Shown: positions 22,927-32,364 of the stretch, in pieces
How the letters are laid out: every line of letters begins with the position of its first letter
Numbering within the stretch: the first letter of the stretch is position 1
Origin: MGIIa-L3 sp11892u
GTDB taxonomy: Archaea > Thermoplasmatota > Poseidoniia > Poseidoniales > Poseidoniaceae
Reading direction: 5' to 3'
DNA length: 64,000 bases
NCBI GenBank assembly: GCA_965659685.1
Contig: CBFHXB010000002.1
Span: 73,399-137,398 of the forward strand
Made by a program: the position numbers and the translations under genes
The notes under the pieces: generated by a model
What the model was told of the DNA's origin: nothing
What the model saw: only the letters and a program-made list of their open reading frames with translations
The model's database searches: none

Positions 22927-25497
22927 ATGGAGGTCGAGCGCCTGGAGGCCCTCGCCGACCGTGCGGCACCCGCCTTCGCAAAAGCAGCCCTTCCAATCTT
23001 GATCTTGGCCGGTCTGGTCACGGCCGGCCTGATGGTCTCCTTGGTGACCAGTCCTCCTGCATTTGACACCGACTTGGACCGCTTCGCACCGGACAGCGAC
23101 GCCCTCGAAGCACACGAGCGCATCCATGCCAACTTCCCCGAAGAGCGCCGCCCAATGTTTGTTCATGCCGTGGCCGACGACGGCGGAAACGTCCTGACCC
23201 TCGACCATCTGAAAGCCATGGAAACCGACGAACTTGCGCTTCGCAATGCATCGGCAGAACGGTCGGATGTGGTGGTGGCGTGGGCCACGGCGACAACGGC
23301 CCTTCAGGTGGCGCTCGACGAAGAAGCCAACGGGACCGCCTTGTCGAGCATCACCGATTGGCCCGAACTTCTCGCCCTGGTGCTTGACGAGGGGACCACC
23401 TGCACCTTGACCGACGACGACGCCTTGTTGGCGTCGGCGACCTTTGCTGCAAACGCGATGCTCTCCGAAGACCTGGACATTGACCCAGTGTGCGCCTTCT
23501 TGTCCGACGGGACAGGTGGTGGCGTACCGGTGGCTTCCTCCACCCTCTGGGTGCTCGACATCGACCCCTCGATTGACACCACACAGCGCGAAATTTTGCA
23601 AGACCAGTTGCGTCTCGAACTCGCGGCCATCTCCGAAGATTCCCCTCTCACCTACGGGGTGGTCTCCTTGGATCTGATTTCCTACGACATCGATGCCTCG
23701 ACCTTTGACGGCTTGGCCCTGCTCATTGGGCTGGCCCTGCTTGTCGTGGTCCTCGTTCTTGCCTTCGCCTTCCGCACAGCCCGTGGCGTGGCCTTCCCCT
23801 TGACCGGTCTTTCTGTGGCGCTCATCTGGACCTACGGGCTGCTCAATCTGTTTGGAGCCAAGTTCACGGCCCTTGAAGTGGCCGTGGCGCCGCTGGTGCT
23901 CGGACTTGGGATTGACTACTCGATTCATCTCCAGCGCGCGTACCTGACCACACGGAAAGAGAACGACGATCCCGCTCACGCGTGGCTGAAGGCTTGCGCC
24001 GGGCTCGCCATGCCGTTGGTGCTTGCCGTGGTCACCACCGTGGCTGCGTTCTTGGCCAACGCCGTCTCTCCTTTGCCTCCAATCGCCACCTTTGGTGTGG
24101 CTTTGGCGTTGGGCGTCGTGTGCGCATTCCTGGCCTCCACGGTGGTGGTTGGAGCCCTCCACGTCGTCGTCGACGCTCGGCGCCCGAAGCGCGACGCCAT
24201 CGTGCTGCGCATGCCACGGTTCAGCGAACGTCTCGTGGCGGTTCAGCGCAGCCAGCAACTGAGCATCTTGCTGGTTGCCGTGTTGGTCAGCCTCGCGTCC
24301 CTTGTTGGCGCTTTGTCCCTTGAAACCGAGTTTGATTTGACGGATTTCCTCGACGAAGACCTCGAGGTCATGGAGGTCCGTGATGACCTCGAAACGTCCT
24401 ACGATGCCGCAGGCTGGAAGGTCGTGTATTTGCTCATGGAACCCGAGGACAACCGCTCCACGATTCCAATGGATGCGGTCATGCTGGACCAACTCCGTCT
24501 CCTCCATGGTGACCTGAAAGCAAACCATGACGTCGTGGGGACGGACGGCACCAAACCCTCACCCTCCTACGACGGGCCGTATGTGCTGCTTCGTGATGCC
24601 GTGTTGAGGAACGCGAGTTTCGGAGAAGATCACAACCTCGCGGTGCTGACCACCGGTGACGTCTACCCGGTCACGTCGAGTCAACCCGTTGACCTCCTCG
24701 GGGCCTTCCAAGCCTTGCAAACGAACACCAGCGTGGCCGACCCGTTGACTGGGCTGAGTTGGGCTGACCGCGTCGAGGCGACGGTCGCGATGAACGACGA
24801 GGGCGTGACGCACCTTCGCAACGAGATCCGCGTCGAAGCCAGCACATCGGCCGATTCCAGCCGAGTGGTGGCCACCTTTGTGTCCATGGTTGATGGTGTG
24901 GAAGGTGAGAACGGGCTTGACGCAGATTTGGACGGATTTGCACAAGTGCACGTAACGGGTGATCTTGTGGTCCTTGAAACGGTCCTGACGGGACTGAGCG
25001 TTTCGCAACTTGAGTCGACGGCGATTTCCCTCGCCGTGTCGTTTGTGGTCCTCTTGGTGCTGACCCGCCGGTTGATTCCTGCTTTGGTTGTGCTGTCTCC
25101 CGTGGTGTTCTCCACCCTTTGGGTGGTCGGCTCCATGGTCCTGCTCGGGCTGAAGTGGAACGTCATGACCGTGATGGTCACCGCCCTGACGTTGGGCATT
25201 GGGATCGATTTCGCAATCCACATGTGGCAACGCATGGAACGGGAGCGTTCTCGCCGCTCAAACCGTGAGGAAGCCATGGTTGCCTCCATGTCCACCACCG
25301 GTGTCGCGTTGTTGCTTTCCGCTGCCACCACCGCACTCGGTTTCATCGTCCTGCTCGCATCACCGATGCCCCTCATCCGGGATTTTGGCATGATCACCGC
25401 GGTGACGGTGGGCTTCTCGCTCCTCCTTTCGCTGGTGTTGCTGCCGGTGCTGATGGACGTGGCCGACGCGGCCAGTTCACGCCAAGATCAAGGCTGA
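22927..25497 (+). CDS. RND/MMPL-family membrane exporter
   Basis: 856-residue transporter with the duplicated RND layout: helix 1 at about 18-41, external loop to about 250, a bundle with LGLGIDYSIHLQRAYLTTRKEN, a second external loop, and a second bundle with LTLGIGIDFAIHMWQRMERERS. The GxxIDxxIHxxxR motifs are those of the MMPL/SSD group, which exports or flips lipids and other hydrophobic molecules. Start: the ATG at 22927 follows an in-frame TTG at 22924. No calcium insert, unlike the 11424 homologue. Its end overlaps the opposing DUF2240-like gene by ten bases. Confidence 0.85.
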   Translation: MEVERLEALADRAAPAFAKAALPILILAGLVTAGLMVSLVTSPPAFDTDLDRFAPDSDALEAHERIHANFPEERRPMFVHAVADDGGNVLTLDHLKAMETDELALRNASAERSDVVVAWATATTALQVALDEEANGTALSSITDWPELLALVLDEGTTCTLTDDDALLASATFAANAMLSEDLDIDPVCAFLSDGTGGGVPVASSTLWVLDIDPSIDTTQREILQDQLRLELAAISEDSPLTYGVVSLDLISYDIDASTFDGLALLIGLALLVVVLVLAFAFRTARGVAFPLTGLSVALIWTYGLLNLFGAKFTALEVAVAPLVLGLGIDYSIHLQRAYLTTRKENDDPAHAWLKACAGLAMPLVLAVVTTVAAFLANAVSPLPPIATFGVALALGVVCAFLASTVVVGALHVVVDARRPKRDAIVLRMPRFSERLVAVQRSQQLSILLVAVLVSLASLVGALSLETEFDLTDFLDEDLEVMEVRDDLETSYDAAGWKVVYLLMEPEDNRSTIPMDAVMLDQLRLLHGDLKANHDVVGTDGTKPSPSYDGPYVLLRDAVLRNASFGEDHNLAVLTTGDVYPVTSSQPVDLLGAFQALQTNTSVADPLTGLSWADRVEATVAMNDEGVTHLRNEIRVEASTSADSSRVVATFVSMVDGVEGENGLDADLDGFAQVHVTGDLVVLETVLTGLSVSQLESTAISLAVSFVVLLVLTRRLIPALVVLSPVVFSTLWVVGSMVLLGLKWNVMTVMVTALTLGIGIDFAIHMWQRMERERSRRSNREEAMVASMSTTGVALLLSAATTALGFIVLLASPMPLIRDFGMITAVTVGFSLLLSLVLLPVLMDVADAASSRQDQG

Positions 25498-26060
25498 GCG
25501 TTTGGTGAGAGCGCGTCCACGATGGCGTCCATGTCCAAGCCCTGGTCGTGGGCCACCAAGGCCAACCCCAACCAGGACGTGCACGGCCGCAGGGCGTGCT
25601 GCTTACGTTCCGCACGTCGCTTGACCTCACTCCGGTCCAACCCCGAAGCACGTGCGATGAACCCAACCAATCGAGCCTCGAGCCGAACCCGTGGGTCGTC
25701 GCTTTCGTCGTTTTTGGACGCGGGCGTGGGTGGAGCTGCCTTGGTCTCTGCCGGAGCAGCAACGGGGGCAACCGCCTTTGCTGCCGGTTCACCTGGCGGC
25801 GTCGCTTCCAACAGCCTCGATGGCCGGGGCATCCACGACAATGGAACCTTGACCTCACTGAGGTCCCTGCTGGGCAAATAGCCGCCTTCGGCGGAGGAAA
25901 GCCAACCCGTGTCGATGAGGTGGGCCACCACCCTGTCAGCTTCCTCAATGCCAAGCCAGCCCTGGGCGAAGGCCATCGTGCGGGCCATGTCAGAGGCTTG
26001 CATGGGCACGCCTGAACGGAACAGGACCAACAGGGCCCGCTCGACGTCTTCCGCAGCCAT
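25488..26060 (-). CDS. DUF2240-like archaeal protein
   Basis: 190 residues. The N-terminal half is helical and winged-helix-like (VERALLVLFRSGVPMQASDMAR), with a KVPLSW strand, then an Ala/Pro-rich linker, then a helical end RLEARLVGFIARASG...WLGLALVAHDQGLDMDAIVDAL. The order (helix block, VKVP-type strand, RL-helix, ALVAHDQGLD) matches the archaeal DUF2240 family as I remember it; function unknown, perhaps regulatory. Start at ATG 26060; a TTG at 26087 is the longer option. Co-directional with and 39 bases after the kelch surface protein. Confidence 0.55.
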   Translation of the reverse strand: MAAEDVERALLVLFRSGVPMQASDMARTMAFAQGWLGIEEADRVVAHLIDTGWLSSAEGGYLPSRDLSEVKVPLSWMPRPSRLLEATPPGEPAAKAVAPVAAPAETKAAPPTPASKNDESDDPRVRLEARLVGFIARASGLDRSEVKRRAERKQHALRPCTSWLGLALVAHDQGLDMDAIVDALSPNAQP

Positions 26061-26099
26061 CGATGACCAGCAAGGGCGGTCGTCCAAGAACCCGACGGC

Positions 26100-29000
26100 T
26101 CATGCGATGCGCTCGAAGGCGCCGTCGTCGCGGAGCTTCCATCGCCCTGTGCCCTCGCCTTCGTAGTACGTACCTTCCGTGGTGTACTCGTAGTCGCCTC
26201 CTCCGGGGAGTTCGGTGTGATCGCCGACCACTGCTCCCGCATCCAACAGCGATGCAGGTTCGTGAACGTGTTCGGTGACCGGGGTGAGCGCGGCCAAGGC
26301 AGCTTCTGCGTTCGCCAAATCCACGGTCGCAGAGGCCGGCTTTGTTGGTGGTGCACGGGGGCCACCGGCCACACGTCGGTCAGCACCTGGGGGTCCCTTG
26401 GGCTTCGGCTTGGATGGGCCACCCGATGGGCCAGGAAGGGCTGCTTCAAGGTCGTCTTCGGTGTGACCTCGCCGCCTCAAGAGGACCACGGCGAGGGCGA
26501 GCACGGCCAATCCACCGCCGCCGACCACCGCTGCTCCCATGCCGCCACCTGCGTTTTGGCCTCGGTAGGTCCAGAGGTTGTCGTCTTCGTCCAATTCGCT
26601 GACCTCGTCGTTGGCGTCAACGGTTACGCGCAAGGTCCACTCGCCCTTTGGGACGTTGAAGTTGCCACGGATCAATTCTGACTCATCGGCACCGAGGCCG
26701 CTGATTTCGCGCCGGACGACCACGGCCTCCTCCCCGTCGCTTTCGAGCGTGATTTCAACCACGAAGGGTCGGTCAATGGCTTCCGACCGGGCGATGACGG
26801 GCGCGGCGACAAGCACATTCGCTCCTTCTGAATCAACATCGCCGTTCAGGGTCACGTCTCCCAGTTCCAAATCAGGGCCTTCGTCGGTTAACGTGGCCAC
26901 GAACCATGGGTCGCTGGCCGTCAGGTCCGACGCACCCACGAGCGGGCGCCCCGCATCGTCCCGGCCGTTGGCCCAACAGGACAGGCTCGCTTGCGGGTCG
27001 AGGTCCGCCGGGTCCCCGACGTTGGAGAAATTGAACACCGCTGTGAAAAGCGTGAGGTCCTCGAAGATGCCCGTAGGTGGCACGGATTGTGTCACTTCGG
27101 GCCAAGACCGTTCGGTCGAGGTCACTTGGCAGGTGACGTTGATCGGCCCGTTCCATCCCGTGTCCTCCTCGACGTTGACGCCGACGGTGACCTCGTCGAG
27201 GTGGTAACGGGACCACGAGGCTTCTGCGCTCTTGGCCACCAAGAATGGGGGGGTGGCGTCAACGTCCATCGGTGACAACACGATTTGGTGGAGCATGACC
27301 GTGTCCTGGGGGTCCCAGACTTCAATCCGGGCGAGCATCAAGCGTCCTCCCGCGGTCGGGGCAGGGATGCCGGTGTCGAGCACACCGTCTTGGATGAGGA
27401 CCGTACTGCCCCCGTCCCAACGCACAGCGCCGACGTTGCCAAACCATCGGATTCGGAGCCCTCCTTCATACGGCACGCCGCTGGTGCTGTGGTTGACGGT
27501 GGCGCTCAAGTTCAGGTGCTCTCCGACGGCAAGGACGCTGTCTGCGTCGATCGGCCCTTGGGTGGCGCCTTCCAAATCTGAGAGGTTCACGCCATCGAAG
27601 GTCAGCTCCCTGGCGAAGGTCCACGCCCCGGCAAGCTCGGTGGCGTTCGTGCCGTCGATGTCTTTGGCGACGATTCGGACCGCTCCTTCGATGAGTGAAC
27701 CGGGCACCAAGGCCCATTCTGGGGCAAAGGCCAGGTCTACCGTCATCACGTCGTTGGACACCGAAGCAGCGCACGCCACCACGGCCGTTCGCCCGTCCAA
27801 GTTCTGACACTGTTCGCTGATGACGTCCCAACGGACCCCGAGGTTGACGTCCCCACCGAGTTCAATCCGGAGTTCTTGAACGTCCTCCAGACCGTTGCCG
27901 TCGGTCAAGGACACCTGCCATTGAAGGGGCCGGCCGGGCTCGAGGTGTTGTAACGTACCGTCGCTTGGGTTGATGCTCAGAACGTCGACGGTACGCGGGA
28001 TCCTGGTGGTCCAATTCAGGTGGCCGGATTCAGCCGCCACGTTCGCCACAGGGAGTCCTGCAAGGTCGCTTCCCAGGACCAACACGCGAACGGCTTGATG
28101 GTCATCGTTGGCGCTGTCGTCAACGGTGAAGTTGGCGGTCCAGACCGTGCCTGTGTTGGACCACGTCGCGGGCACCTGGACGTATTCCCCGAGGCTTGCG
28201 AGCCCGTCGATTTGGCCACCGTTTTGGCCGTCGTCTCTCGCTTCGACCCAGACGCGGAAATCGACGTCAGCGGGATCGAATCCTCCGACTTCTGCGAAGC
28301 TGAGGATGACGTTTCGTGCTGCGTTTTGATTCGCATAGGCCGCTTGATTCGGGCTGCTGCCGAGCAGGCTTGGGGCTTGGGCATCGAGGACAAAGGCGGT
28401 GCCGTCGTTTTCGAAGAGGAGGGTGGCGTTGGCTTCCGTACGAAGTTCGATGCGGAGGTCAGCAGGCCCGGAGGCATCCGAAGGAAGCACCATCGTCAGT
28501 GGGGCCAGGCTCGCGAGGCTGAGGTCGGTCCACGCGGTGGACATGTTGAACCACGTTGAGGCAGGCACGAGTTGACCTGCGGCAAGGTCCTCCACGCTCA
28601 GGTGCATGCGTGCTTGGAAGGCGCCGTCAGCCGGTCCGTCGTTTCGACTCGGGAAAGACGCTGAGAGGTCCACGGTCAACACACGGTCTGCGGCCACGAC
28701 GACGGACGAAGTCGCCATCAGGTCCCGTCCATCGGCGGTGATGGCATCGAGGGTGACCTCGATGTCATCGGTCCACGTCAGCGTCGGGTTGTCCGGTGCA
28801 GCGGCGAAGACCAAGGAACCGTCATCGGCCTTGATTTCGAGGTGCATGTCCATTTGATTGAGGTTGACCACGCCCTGGTCCAGGTGAAGGTTCCACGCGA
28901 GTTCGGGTGGCGTTTGTTGGACGAGGTGAACGCTGCTGTTTGCGGTGTTGACGACCCGCAGGGCATCCATCGGGCTTGTGAGGGTCCATGTTCCACCGTT

Positions 29001-30728
29001 TTCCTCTGCCACGATCCGCTGGGTGCGTCCAAAGCCGGCGTCGAGGACCAGTTCCGCGCTGTCCCATTCGGTGTTGACGTCGACCAAGGTGGTCACGTTC
29101 AGCGGTTGACCGTAACTTTGCAGCGACGTGCGATCCAGGGCCGTGAACACGGTTTCCTCCATGCCCCAAGCAACGGCATCGAGGTCCGGCAAGGTCCATG
29201 CTTCACCCTTTGTTGTGCTCAGCACGACACGGCACTGCATCCAGGGGTGCAAGTCGAGGAATTCTTCCACAGACCGTTCACTGCCGGAAACGCTTGGTTC
29301 CGGAATGCTATGGTTGCCGATGGGGTGGTTGTAGCTGAAATTGCCGATCATCGGTTGCCAATCGATGCCGTTGAGCAACAGCGCATCCGGGGCGGTCCGG
29401 TACTGCAAGCCGAGGGAGGTTCCCGCAGGCGTGCTGCCGTCGAGGCGAATCCAGCGGAACATGGCATCGCCATGGGCGACGCTTCGGAGGTCGATTGGGG
29501 GTGACGTCAACGTCCCTGTGTGCTCGGCGGGGCTGACGTAACGGTTGGACGTGGAGCGGAGTTGCAACCAATTCCAGGACGGATTCCCGGCATCGCCTCC
29601 GATGACATAGGTGGCGTTGTTGTACTGCGTCCAGGCCATGCTGTGAACCGCGATGAGCAAGTTCCCCATGTTGCGCCACTCATCGGTGTCCGGTAACCAA
29701 CCGTAGGTCCGGCGTTGTGCTCCCGTGCTCGAAGCGCCTCCAAACAGCACGATTTCGTCGTGGATGACGGTGGCCCCTGCCCCTGAAATGGCCACGCCCA
29801 AATCGGTGTGATTGGACCACGTTCCATTGCTCATGTGCATGCGTTCGGTCGTGTTGGTCAAGTCCCAACTGGCGGTGGGTGGTCCACCACCTGACGATGT
29901 CGCCGTGGTCTTGTAGCCACCCATGACGTAGAGGTTGCCGCGGTAATGGGCGGCTGCAGGCAGGACACGTGGTGTCGTGAGGTTCCCTTGCGCGGTCCAG
30001 GTGTCGTTGTCGATGTCGTAACTGGAACTGGTGTTCATCGCCATCACGTTCCCCGTCCGGTTCACACCACCGACCACGTACATGACGCCGTTGTGATGCG
30101 CATAGCCGGCTTTTCCAACGGCCCTGTCGCCGGGCATTGCGGTTCCAAGGCTCCAGGTGTCCGTCGTGAGGTTGTAGCGTTGCACCAAGCCTGAGGTAAA
30201 CGAAGGGACCGAGGATTGGCTGTCTTCCATCGGAAGATCGCCCGCGAGCACCAAGGTGTCCCCCCAGCGGGCGCATCCTGCGAAGGATTGTGTGTTCGGC
30301 AGAGGATTGGAGGCCACGGTCCACGTGCCGTTGGTGACGTCGTAGATCTCGATCATGCTGGTCTCTTCCTCGTCGTTCCATTGGCTGGACGGATCGATGA
30401 TGCCACCGACCAACCACAATTCGTTCCGTTCTGGGATGGGGAACAAGCAAGCCGCCATGCGTGGAAACTGAGGTGTTCCTGCTGGCCCGGACCAGGCCAC
30501 GGAGGGTCGGTCGATGACCACCTCGTTCCCGTCGCTGTCCCAACTGGTGCCGCTGAGGTTCCACCCAGTGCCGTTGAAATCAGCTTGCATGGCGCTTGCG
30601 GGCATGGTGAAGGGGGCGGGCGCCTCCAAGGCCGTTTCAACGCCTCCCGAGGTCGGCATCACCATCGCCCATGGCATCGTGAGGAAGAGACCGAGCACAA
30701 CCAAGGCTTGGAGGGTGGTCTTCGACAT
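26100..30728 (-). CDS. Exported kelch/CARDB receptor-like protein with cytosolic tail
   Basis: 1542 residues. Signal peptide at the start (LQALVVLGLFLTMPWAMVMP). Residues about 70-420 are kelch-type repeats forming a propeller (ELWLVGGIID, VMYVVGGVN, NLYVMGGYKT, EIVLFGGASS, ATYVIGGDAG). A long beta-sandwich region follows, then a CARDB module (about 1290-1390, ending DANDEVSELDEDDN). One helix (about 1397-1417, VLALAVVLLRRRG) leads into a 121-residue cytosolic tail ending GTGRWKLRDDGAFERIA. The architecture suggests an outside sensor or adhesin coupled to a cytosolic partner. A CTAAAT box about 27 bases before the ATG suggests a leaderless message. Confidence 0.82.
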   Translation of the reverse strand: MSKTTLQALVVLGLFLTMPWAMVMPTSGGVETALEAPAPFTMPASAMQADFNGTGWNLSGTSWDSDGNEVVIDRPSVAWSGPAGTPQFPRMAACLFPIPERNELWLVGGIIDPSSQWNDEEETSMIEIYDVTNGTWTVASNPLPNTQSFAGCARWGDTLVLAGDLPMEDSQSSVPSFTSGLVQRYNLTTDTWSLGTAMPGDRAVGKAGYAHHNGVMYVVGGVNRTGNVMAMNTSSSYDIDNDTWTAQGNLTTPRVLPAAAHYRGNLYVMGGYKTTATSSGGGPPTASWDLTNTTERMHMSNGTWSNHTDLGVAISGAGATVIHDEIVLFGGASSTGAQRRTYGWLPDTDEWRNMGNLLIAVHSMAWTQYNNATYVIGGDAGNPSWNWLQLRSTSNRYVSPAEHTGTLTSPPIDLRSVAHGDAMFRWIRLDGSTPAGTSLGLQYRTAPDALLLNGIDWQPMIGNFSYNHPIGNHSIPEPSVSGSERSVEEFLDLHPWMQCRVVLSTTKGEAWTLPDLDAVAWGMEETVFTALDRTSLQSYGQPLNVTTLVDVNTEWDSAELVLDAGFGRTQRIVAEENGGTWTLTSPMDALRVVNTANSSVHLVQQTPPELAWNLHLDQGVVNLNQMDMHLEIKADDGSLVFAAAPDNPTLTWTDDIEVTLDAITADGRDLMATSSVVVAADRVLTVDLSASFPSRNDGPADGAFQARMHLSVEDLAAGQLVPASTWFNMSTAWTDLSLASLAPLTMVLPSDASGPADLRIELRTEANATLLFENDGTAFVLDAQAPSLLGSSPNQAAYANQNAARNVILSFAEVGGFDPADVDFRVWVEARDDGQNGGQIDGLASLGEYVQVPATWSNTGTVWTANFTVDDSANDDHQAVRVLVLGSDLAGLPVANVAAESGHLNWTTRIPRTVDVLSINPSDGTLQHLEPGRPLQWQVSLTDGNGLEDVQELRIELGGDVNLGVRWDVISEQCQNLDGRTAVVACAASVSNDVMTVDLAFAPEWALVPGSLIEGAVRIVAKDIDGTNATELAGAWTFARELTFDGVNLSDLEGATQGPIDADSVLAVGEHLNLSATVNHSTSGVPYEGGLRIRWFGNVGAVRWDGGSTVLIQDGVLDTGIPAPTAGGRLMLARIEVWDPQDTVMLHQIVLSPMDVDATPPFLVAKSAEASWSRYHLDEVTVGVNVEEDTGWNGPINVTCQVTSTERSWPEVTQSVPPTGIFEDLTLFTAVFNFSNVGDPADLDPQASLSCWANGRDDAGRPLVGASDLTASDPWFVATLTDEGPDLELGDVTLNGDVDSEGANVLVAAPVIARSEAIDRPFVVEITLESDGEEAVVVRREISGLGADESELIRGNFNVPKGEWTLRVTVDANDEVSELDEDDNLWTYRGQNAGGGMGAAVVGGGGLAVLALAVVLLRRRGHTEDDLEAALPGPSGGPSKPKPKGPPGADRRVAGGPRAPPTKPASATVDLANAEAALAALTPVTEHVHEPASLLDAGAVVGDHTELPGGGDYEYTTEGTYYEGEGTGRWKLRDDGAFERIA

Positions 30729-30750
30729 TAACGTCGACTTTTGAGGGGGT

Positions 30751-30760
30751 CATTTAGGCA
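30751..30760 (-). promoter_or_regulatory. TATA-like promoter box of the kelch protein gene
   Basis: TGCCTAAATG on the minus strand is centred about 27 bases before the ATG at 30728. The gap to the divergent HEAT-repeat gene is only about 50 bases, so both promoters must lie in it. Confidence 0.5.
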
Positions 30761-30780
30761 TTCGCGGTGATTGGACGCGC

Positions 30781-32049
30781 ATGTTGATGAGGGGTGGCGT
30801 GGGTGCGGGGCCGAAGCCCATGGCCGAGTACATCGCCCGAGACCCTCGCACCGGCAAGCCCATCGAGATGACCACGGTTGTTCAGCGGGCGCAGGTCGAG
30901 GAGAACCATCGAGGCGCATGGTCACGTTTGACCCCCGCCCAGGTGCTTGAGCTGGCCACCGGGAGCGTCGATGCCCTCGATCTGATGCTCGACGGAGAGC
31001 GTCGTCATTTCACGCGACTTGACGGCGTGGCAGGTTTGGTGATGGCCAAAGGGACCTACGCCGATGCGGCATACCACGCCCTCATCGACGCGTGCATGGA
31101 CGACGATGCCAAGATCCGGCAAGCGGCTTTGCGGGCCATGCCCGAAGTTGCCCAGCAACGTTCGGACGAGCTGTTCGATCACCTGAGCGTGCTCATCGAC
31201 GATCCCGAGGACATCGTCCAAGCCGCGGCCAGCGATGCCCTTCGAAGGATGGCGCCGGTGTTCCCATCCGGCGTCGAGGACAGCCTCGTCAACGCCCTCC
31301 GCTCCTCGGACTCTCGCTTGTCCAAAGCCGCTTGGGAAGGCCTCCGCGTCATGGGCGAATCCTGGCCATCTGTGGTCTGCGTTCACGTGGACAGCCTGTT
31401 GCTCGAGGATTCCGTCGACCTGCGGAAACAAGCCGCAAGGGTGCTTCAGCGGGTCGTGGCACGAGCGGGCCACCAGGGGTGGGATCTGGTCACATGGGCC
31501 CTCGCAGACGACGAAGTTGTGGTCCGTCGGGAAGCGGCGAAGTGCCTGCCAAAGTTGGTGAATCCCGCGCCCAAGATGGCCGTCATTCTGGCCGAGAAAG
31601 TGCTCTACGACACGGACGCCACGGTGAGAAACCGTGCTCTGAAGGTGCTCGAGCGGGTGGACCTCGGAGGCAGCCGAGCCAAATCCATCGTCCTCGCAGG
31701 CACACGGCACGAGATGGTCGACATCCGGCGTGCGTGCGTGGAAATGCTGCATCGCTTCATGGGTGAAGAGGACCAGCGCAGTTTTGCTCAGGACCGGCTC
31801 CAAATTGAGCAGGACCCTGGCATCCGTGCGCTCTTGATGGAGATGATCTTCGACCCGGAAATCGACGGCGACGAAGACCAAAAGAACCGCTTCTTGGCCC
31901 CGGCCGAACCCGTTCCTCAACTGGACCGGGAAGTGGCGCAAGCGATGGAGCAATCCATCGGTATGCTCGAACCTGAACCCGCGGAACGACCCCCGCCTGC
32001 ATCGGTGGACGAGGCCGAACCCGTGGAAGACGGTGGCCAACACCGTTAA
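30781..32049 (+). CDS. HEAT-repeat protein
   Basis: A 422-residue soluble protein built mostly of HEAT/armadillo-type helical pairs: DAKIRQAALRAMPEVAQQ, PEDIVQAAASDALRRMAP, DSRLSKAAWEGLRVM, SVDLRKQAARVLQRVVA, EVVVRREAAKCLPKLV, DATVRNRALKVLERV. Such solenoids are protein-binding scaffolds; PBS-lyase-type HEAT proteins are common in archaea. The C-terminal 40 residues are acidic and proline-rich. Start could instead be ATG 30820 (MAEYIARDPRTGKP), which begins the ordered region. No partner is implied by the neighbours. Confidence 0.78.
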   Translation: MLMRGGVGAGPKPMAEYIARDPRTGKPIEMTTVVQRAQVEENHRGAWSRLTPAQVLELATGSVDALDLMLDGERRHFTRLDGVAGLVMAKGTYADAAYHALIDACMDDDAKIRQAALRAMPEVAQQRSDELFDHLSVLIDDPEDIVQAAASDALRRMAPVFPSGVEDSLVNALRSSDSRLSKAAWEGLRVMGESWPSVVCVHVDSLLLEDSVDLRKQAARVLQRVVARAGHQGWDLVTWALADDEVVVRREAAKCLPKLVNPAPKMAVILAEKVLYDTDATVRNRALKVLERVDLGGSRAKSIVLAGTRHEMVDIRRACVEMLHRFMGEEDQRSFAQDRLQIEQDPGIRALLMEMIFDPEIDGDEDQKNRFLAPAEPVPQLDREVAQAMEQSIGMLEPEPAERPPPASVDEAEPVEDGGQHR

Positions 32050-32087
32050 AGGAGGCCCACCGGTCGCCCAAACGTTCAGGTGTAGTC

Positions 32088-32303
32088 ATGGATGACGTCA
32101 CGTACGATGACAAGGCCGAGCAGTTCGAGCGCATGTGGGACGGTATAACCCCCAAGGGCATCAACCGAAACAAGGCCCTGAAATTCCGTCAGTACATCCT
32201 CGAGCACGTCCGCCAGACCAAGCGCCCCCTCACCCGTGAGAACGCGCGCAAGTACTGGATGGGCCAGCTCCAGCAGGAGATCAAGGACGCCGAGTCCTTC
32301 TGA
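32088..32303 (+). CDS. Small helical protein, unknown function
   Basis: A 71-residue charged protein, mostly helical (KAEQFERMWDGITPKGINRN, LKFRQYILEHVRQTKRPLTREN, ARKYWMGQLQQEIKDAE). Helical layout would suit a small nucleic-acid- or protein-binding domain, but I see no known motif. ATG 32088 follows GTGTAGTC with no strong ribosome site. Lies between the HEAT protein and the helicase on the same strand. Confidence 0.65.
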   Translation: MDDVTYDDKAEQFERMWDGITPKGINRNKALKFRQYILEHVRQTKRPLTRENARKYWMGQLQQEIKDAESF

Positions 32304-32364
32304 GACGCGCGAGGGTCGCCGCCGTTCCGGTGGCCCGTAGAACCAAGGAACGGAGGCGAACACG

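Noticed and set aside
22897..24528. A long minus-strand frame inside the RND gene
   Set aside because: His/Gln/Gly-rich shadow without domains; the plus-strand RND protein has clear family motifs over the same DNA.
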